DNA of 8,684 bases from JAJTHJ01 sp046316025 (GTDB taxonomy: Bacteria; Pseudomonadota; Gammaproteobacteria; Burkholderiales; Burkholderiaceae_F). The notes beneath the pieces are model-generated. The model had not been told where the DNA came from. It was given only the letters and a program-made list of their open reading frames with translations, and searched no databases. The stretch lies in assembly GCA_046316025.1 (NCBI GenBank), contig JBKCXU010000055.1, positions 1 to 8,684 of the forward strand, given 5' to 3'. Both the position numbers and the translations under genes were made by a program. Numbering within the stretch: the first letter of the stretch is position 1; each line of letters begins with the position of its first letter. This document shows positions 7,092 through 8,684 of this stretch, piece after piece.

Positions 7092-7109
7092 ATTGTCAAT
7101 GACGACAAT
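7092..7109. repeat. Short palindrome between rnpB and mraZ
   Basis: ATTGTC (7092-7097) and GACAAT (7104-7109) are perfect inverted repeats around a six-base centre. CAATGAC also occurs twice, at 7097-7103 and 7106-7112. The palindrome is 15 bases upstream of the predicted mraZ -35 box, where an activator or repressor could bind, but no binding protein is suggested by the sequence. The surrounding 7110-7190 stretch is noticeably richer in A and T than the rest of the window and holds no gene. Confidence 0.35.
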
Positions 7110-7200
7110 GACTTAGCGGCGTTTTTTGATGTGATTGCTAGACGAAAAGACGAACGAAATTAGACAGATATCCGGCGAACTGAAAGTAAGGTCTCAGGAG

Positions 7201-7229
7201 CCGCCGCGCCTTTGCGCCAGGCGCGGCGG
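7201..7229 (-). terminator. GC-rich hairpin after rnpB, candidate terminator
   Basis: CCGCCGCGCC (7201-7210) and GGCGCGGCGG (7220-7229) form a perfect 10 bp stem with a nine-base loop. It begins about 11 bases past the 3' strand of the RNase P RNA P1 helix in the direction of transcription. There is no run of U after it; the next bases are CTCCTGAGAC. It could be a terminator, a processing barrier that defines the mature 3' end, or both. Confidence 0.5.
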
Positions 7230-7239
7230 GAAGAAGTGC

Positions 7240-7553
7240 AGAGCCCGCCTGTAGGCCGGATTTTGTTCGGCGCCCTTGCGGGTACCGCGACGATCATTTC
7301 TCTGGGCCGCGACTCGCGCCGCCGCTCTAGCCACCTACCCGCAACCTCCCCGGGCCGGGTCGTCGGTTGCCTACTTGGTGTTGCTCCGCGTAGAGATTGC
7401 CCGTTTCACCCCGCACGACTTGCGCCGCGCGGACTCGTCTCTGTTGCTCTGATCCTCACCTCACGGTGGACAGGTGTTACCTGCTACGCCGCCCTGTGGA
7501 GTCCGGACCTTCCTCGACCGGCTCGCGCCGACCGCGATCGTCCGGCGGACTCT
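7240..7553 (-). ncRNA. rnpB: RNase P RNA, bacterial type A
   Basis: This is the catalytic RNA of ribonuclease P, which removes the 5' leader of tRNA precursors together with the RnpA protein. On the minus strand the conserved cores are present in order: GAGGAAGGTCCGGACTCC, CAGAGCAACAGAGA, GGGGTGAAACGGGCAATC, GGAGCAACACCAAGTAGGC and AACAAAATCCGGCCTACAGG. The ends pair as P1 over 10 bp (AGAGTCCGCC at 7553-7544 with GGCGGGCTCT at 7249-7240, one G-U). GACGATC/GATCGTC can form P2, and GGTCGGC-GCGA-GCCGGTC a short P3. The length of about 314 nt is compact compared with about 377 in E. coli, partly because of the short P3. The exact ends are inferred from P1. Confidence 0.95.
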
Positions 7554-7562
7554 GCGGGCAGG

Positions 7563-7591
7563 AATGTAGAGGCGCGCGGCTTTGGGAGCAA
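7563..7591 (-). promoter_or_regulatory. rnpB: Predicted rnpB promoter
   Basis: TTGCTC (7591-7586) and TACATT (7568-7563) are 17 bases apart. The -35 is a weak match, but the -10 matches 4 of 6 positions, and its distance to the first base of P1 (7553) is about what is expected for a transcript starting at 7553-7556. No gene is visible in the roughly 100 bases from here to the palindromic repeat at 7659. Confidence 0.5.
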
Positions 7592-7658
7592 GCAGGCACA
7601 GACTCGCGCGCCAAAGCGCAGGACCACATTTTTGTGCTGGAGTTTCACCGTCGCCGAT

Positions 7659-7757
7659 GGTCTTCCCTCACCCCAACCCCTCTCCCGGTGGGAGAGGGGC
7701 TTTTCTACCCTCCCCCTCCGGGGGAGGGTGGCGCGAAGCGCCGGGTGAGGGAAGACC
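7659..7757. repeat. Palindromic repeat between rnpB and the reductase remnant
   Basis: The 15-base ends GGTCTTCCCTCACCC (7659-7673) and GGGTGAGGGAAGACC (7743-7757) are perfect inverted repeats. Two hairpins lie inside: CCCTCTCCC/GGGAGAGGG around 7679-7697 and CCCTCCCC/GGGGAGGG around 7708-7727. The layout resembles the element in rsmH (CCCTCACCCCAACCCC here, CGCCCCCACCCCAGCCC there), so the two may be related subfamilies. It could also help end transcription from the reductase side. No protein is encoded. Confidence 0.75.
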
Positions 7758-7790
7758 GCCGGAGCGAAGTGACGCACTGCGAACTGCGCG

Positions 7791-8597
7791 CTAGACGTGC
7801 CCCAACACAGGATGCGGCTGATACGGCGCTTCCAGCGCCGCCACTTCTTCGGCGCTCAGTTGCACATCGAGCGCGGCCACCGCCTGCTCCAGTTGCTCGA
7901 CGCGACTGGGACCGACGATGGGTGCGCTGACGCCGGGCCGACCTAGCAGCCAGGCATAGGCAACCGTCGCGTTCGACAGGCCGCGCGCCTGCGCGACCGC
8001 GGTCAGAACCTCGACCACCGCGTAGTCGGCGTCGCGGTAGTAGTACTTCTGCGCAATGTCGTCGGTCTGGGCGCGCGGCGTGGCGCCGGAGGCCGCGTCG
8101 TCGCGCGCACGGTTGCCGGCCAGAAAGCCGCGCGCCAGCGGGCTCCACGGCAGCAGGCCCACGCCGGTGGCGCGGCAGTAGGGGTTCATCTCGCGCTCTT
8201 CTTCGCGGTAGGCGAGGTTGTAGTGGTTCTGCATCGACACGAAAGTCGTCCAACCGCGGGCGCGCGCCACCTCCTGCATCCGCGCGAACTGCCACGCCCA
8301 CATGCTGGACGCGCCGATGTAGCGCGCCTTGCCGGCGCGCACCACATCGTGCAGCGCCTCCATCGTCTCTTCGATCGGCGTGTCGGCGTCGAAGCGATGG
8401 ATCTGGTAGAGGTCGATGTAGTCGGTGCCCAGCCGCTTCAGGCTCGCATCGACGGCGGCAAAGATGCGCTTGCGCGACAGCCCGCTCTGGTTGGGCACGC
8501 GGCGCGGCGCGGCGGCGGTCGAGTTGCCGCCTTTGAACGCCAGATTGCGTATTTCAGCCCATCGTAGACGGCATTTCAGGCCGATCGTAGACGGCAT
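7791..8597 (-). pseudogene. Aldo/keto reductase, 5'-truncated by an IS end (probable pseudogene)
   Basis: The open frame of 268 residues has clear aldo/keto reductase sequence only from about residue 35 (near 8495) to its C-terminus. Visible are GLSRKRIFAAVDASLKRLG, DYIDLYQIHR with the catalytic-pocket histidine (H67), GASSMWAWQFARMQ, SMQNHYNLAYREEEREM, PWSPLARGFLAG and the NADPH-site GPSRVEQLEQ. Family members of about 330-350 residues have roughly 100 more residues at the N-terminus, carrying the catalytic Asp, Tyr and Lys. Here these are replaced by about 30 unrelated residues, some translated from the tandem repeats of an IS end. The ATG at 8597 lies inside those repeats. An active NADPH-dependent oxidoreductase is therefore unlikely. 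The gene is separate from the dcw operon, with rnpB between them. Confidence 0.8.
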
Positions 8598-8684
8598 TTC
8601 AAGTTGATCGTGGACGCTGTTTCAGCGTGATCGTGGACGGGGTTTCAGGCGGATCGTGGACGATCCGGGAGCGCGCAGGCGATC
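8546..8684. mobile_element. Probable terminus of an IS21-family-like insertion sequence (partial)
   Basis: Five tandem units start at 8552, 8574, 8597, 8620 and 8643 with spacing 22, 23, 23 and 23. Each follows TTTCA-N5-ATCGTRGACG, most with a G before ATCG. Several direct copies of a short sequence at a terminus are a known trait of IS21-family elements, where they are transposase-binding sites. The boundary at 8546 is an inference: a 5' TG just outside the first unit fits TG...CA ends, and the reductase homology stops nearby. No istA or istB sequence lies within the window, so the family call is provisional. The body of the element would lie past 8684. Confidence 0.6.

Noticed and set aside
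7094..7099. TTGACA as a second -35 box for mraZ
   Set aside because: No acceptable -10 hexamer lies 16-18 bases downstream. The TTGACC at 7077-7072 has a proper partner.
7212..7930. Plus- and minus-strand protein frames over rnpB and the adjacent repeat
   Set aside because: The region is explained by RNase P RNA and by a palindromic repeat; the frames show no protein family features.
8552..8665. CRISPR array from the regular 23 bp repeats
   Set aside because: The units are back to back with no spacers and diverge from one another. They fit a transposon end better.

Overview
The window is GC-rich proteobacterial chromosome. It carries the start of a division and cell-wall (dcw) cluster, all on the minus strand. 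Read from high to low coordinates the order is: a truncated aldo/keto reductase gene next to an insertion-sequence end (7791-8684), the RNase P RNA gene rnpB (about 7240-7553), then mraZ, rsmH (mraW), ftsL, ftsI, murE and murF (6958 down to 157). MurE has the DNPR motif of meso-diaminopimelate-adding enzymes, which points to a Gram-negative wall. The type A RNase P RNA, the GC-rich codon use and the repeat families suggest a betaproteobacterium or a close relative; this taxonomic placement is an inference.

The dcw genes look like one operon. A good promoter (TTGACC-N17-TAGAGT) lies upstream of mraZ, followed by AAAGTGG/AGAGTGG repeats that resemble MraZ operator boxes. mraZ and rsmH are 25 bp apart, rsmH and ftsL overlap as ATGA, ftsL and ftsI overlap as TAATG, and murE and murF follow after spacers of 58 and 169 bp. 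MraZ probably represses the operon. RsmH methylates 16S rRNA. FtsL and FtsI belong to the divisome, FtsI being the septal transpeptidase. MurE and MurF add meso-DAP and D-Ala-D-Ala to the UDP-MurNAc peptide precursor. mraY, the usual next gene, is not visible in the 156 bases left beyond murF.

The most unusual aspect is the density of palindromic GC-rich repeats in and around this essential operon. One lies inside the 3' end of rsmH and is translated in frame into a roughly 40-residue tail segment, with the ATGA coupling to ftsL intact. A half-copy with an identical 25-base arm lies just past murF, embedded in poly-C sequence. A different palindrome fills the murE-murF spacer, and a third related one separates rnpB from the reductase remnant. 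At the right edge, five 22-23 bp tandem repeats look like the end of an IS21-type element that has removed the 5' end of the reductase gene. I did not see a complete new multi-gene system. The novelty is in repeat colonisation and possible RNA-level control.
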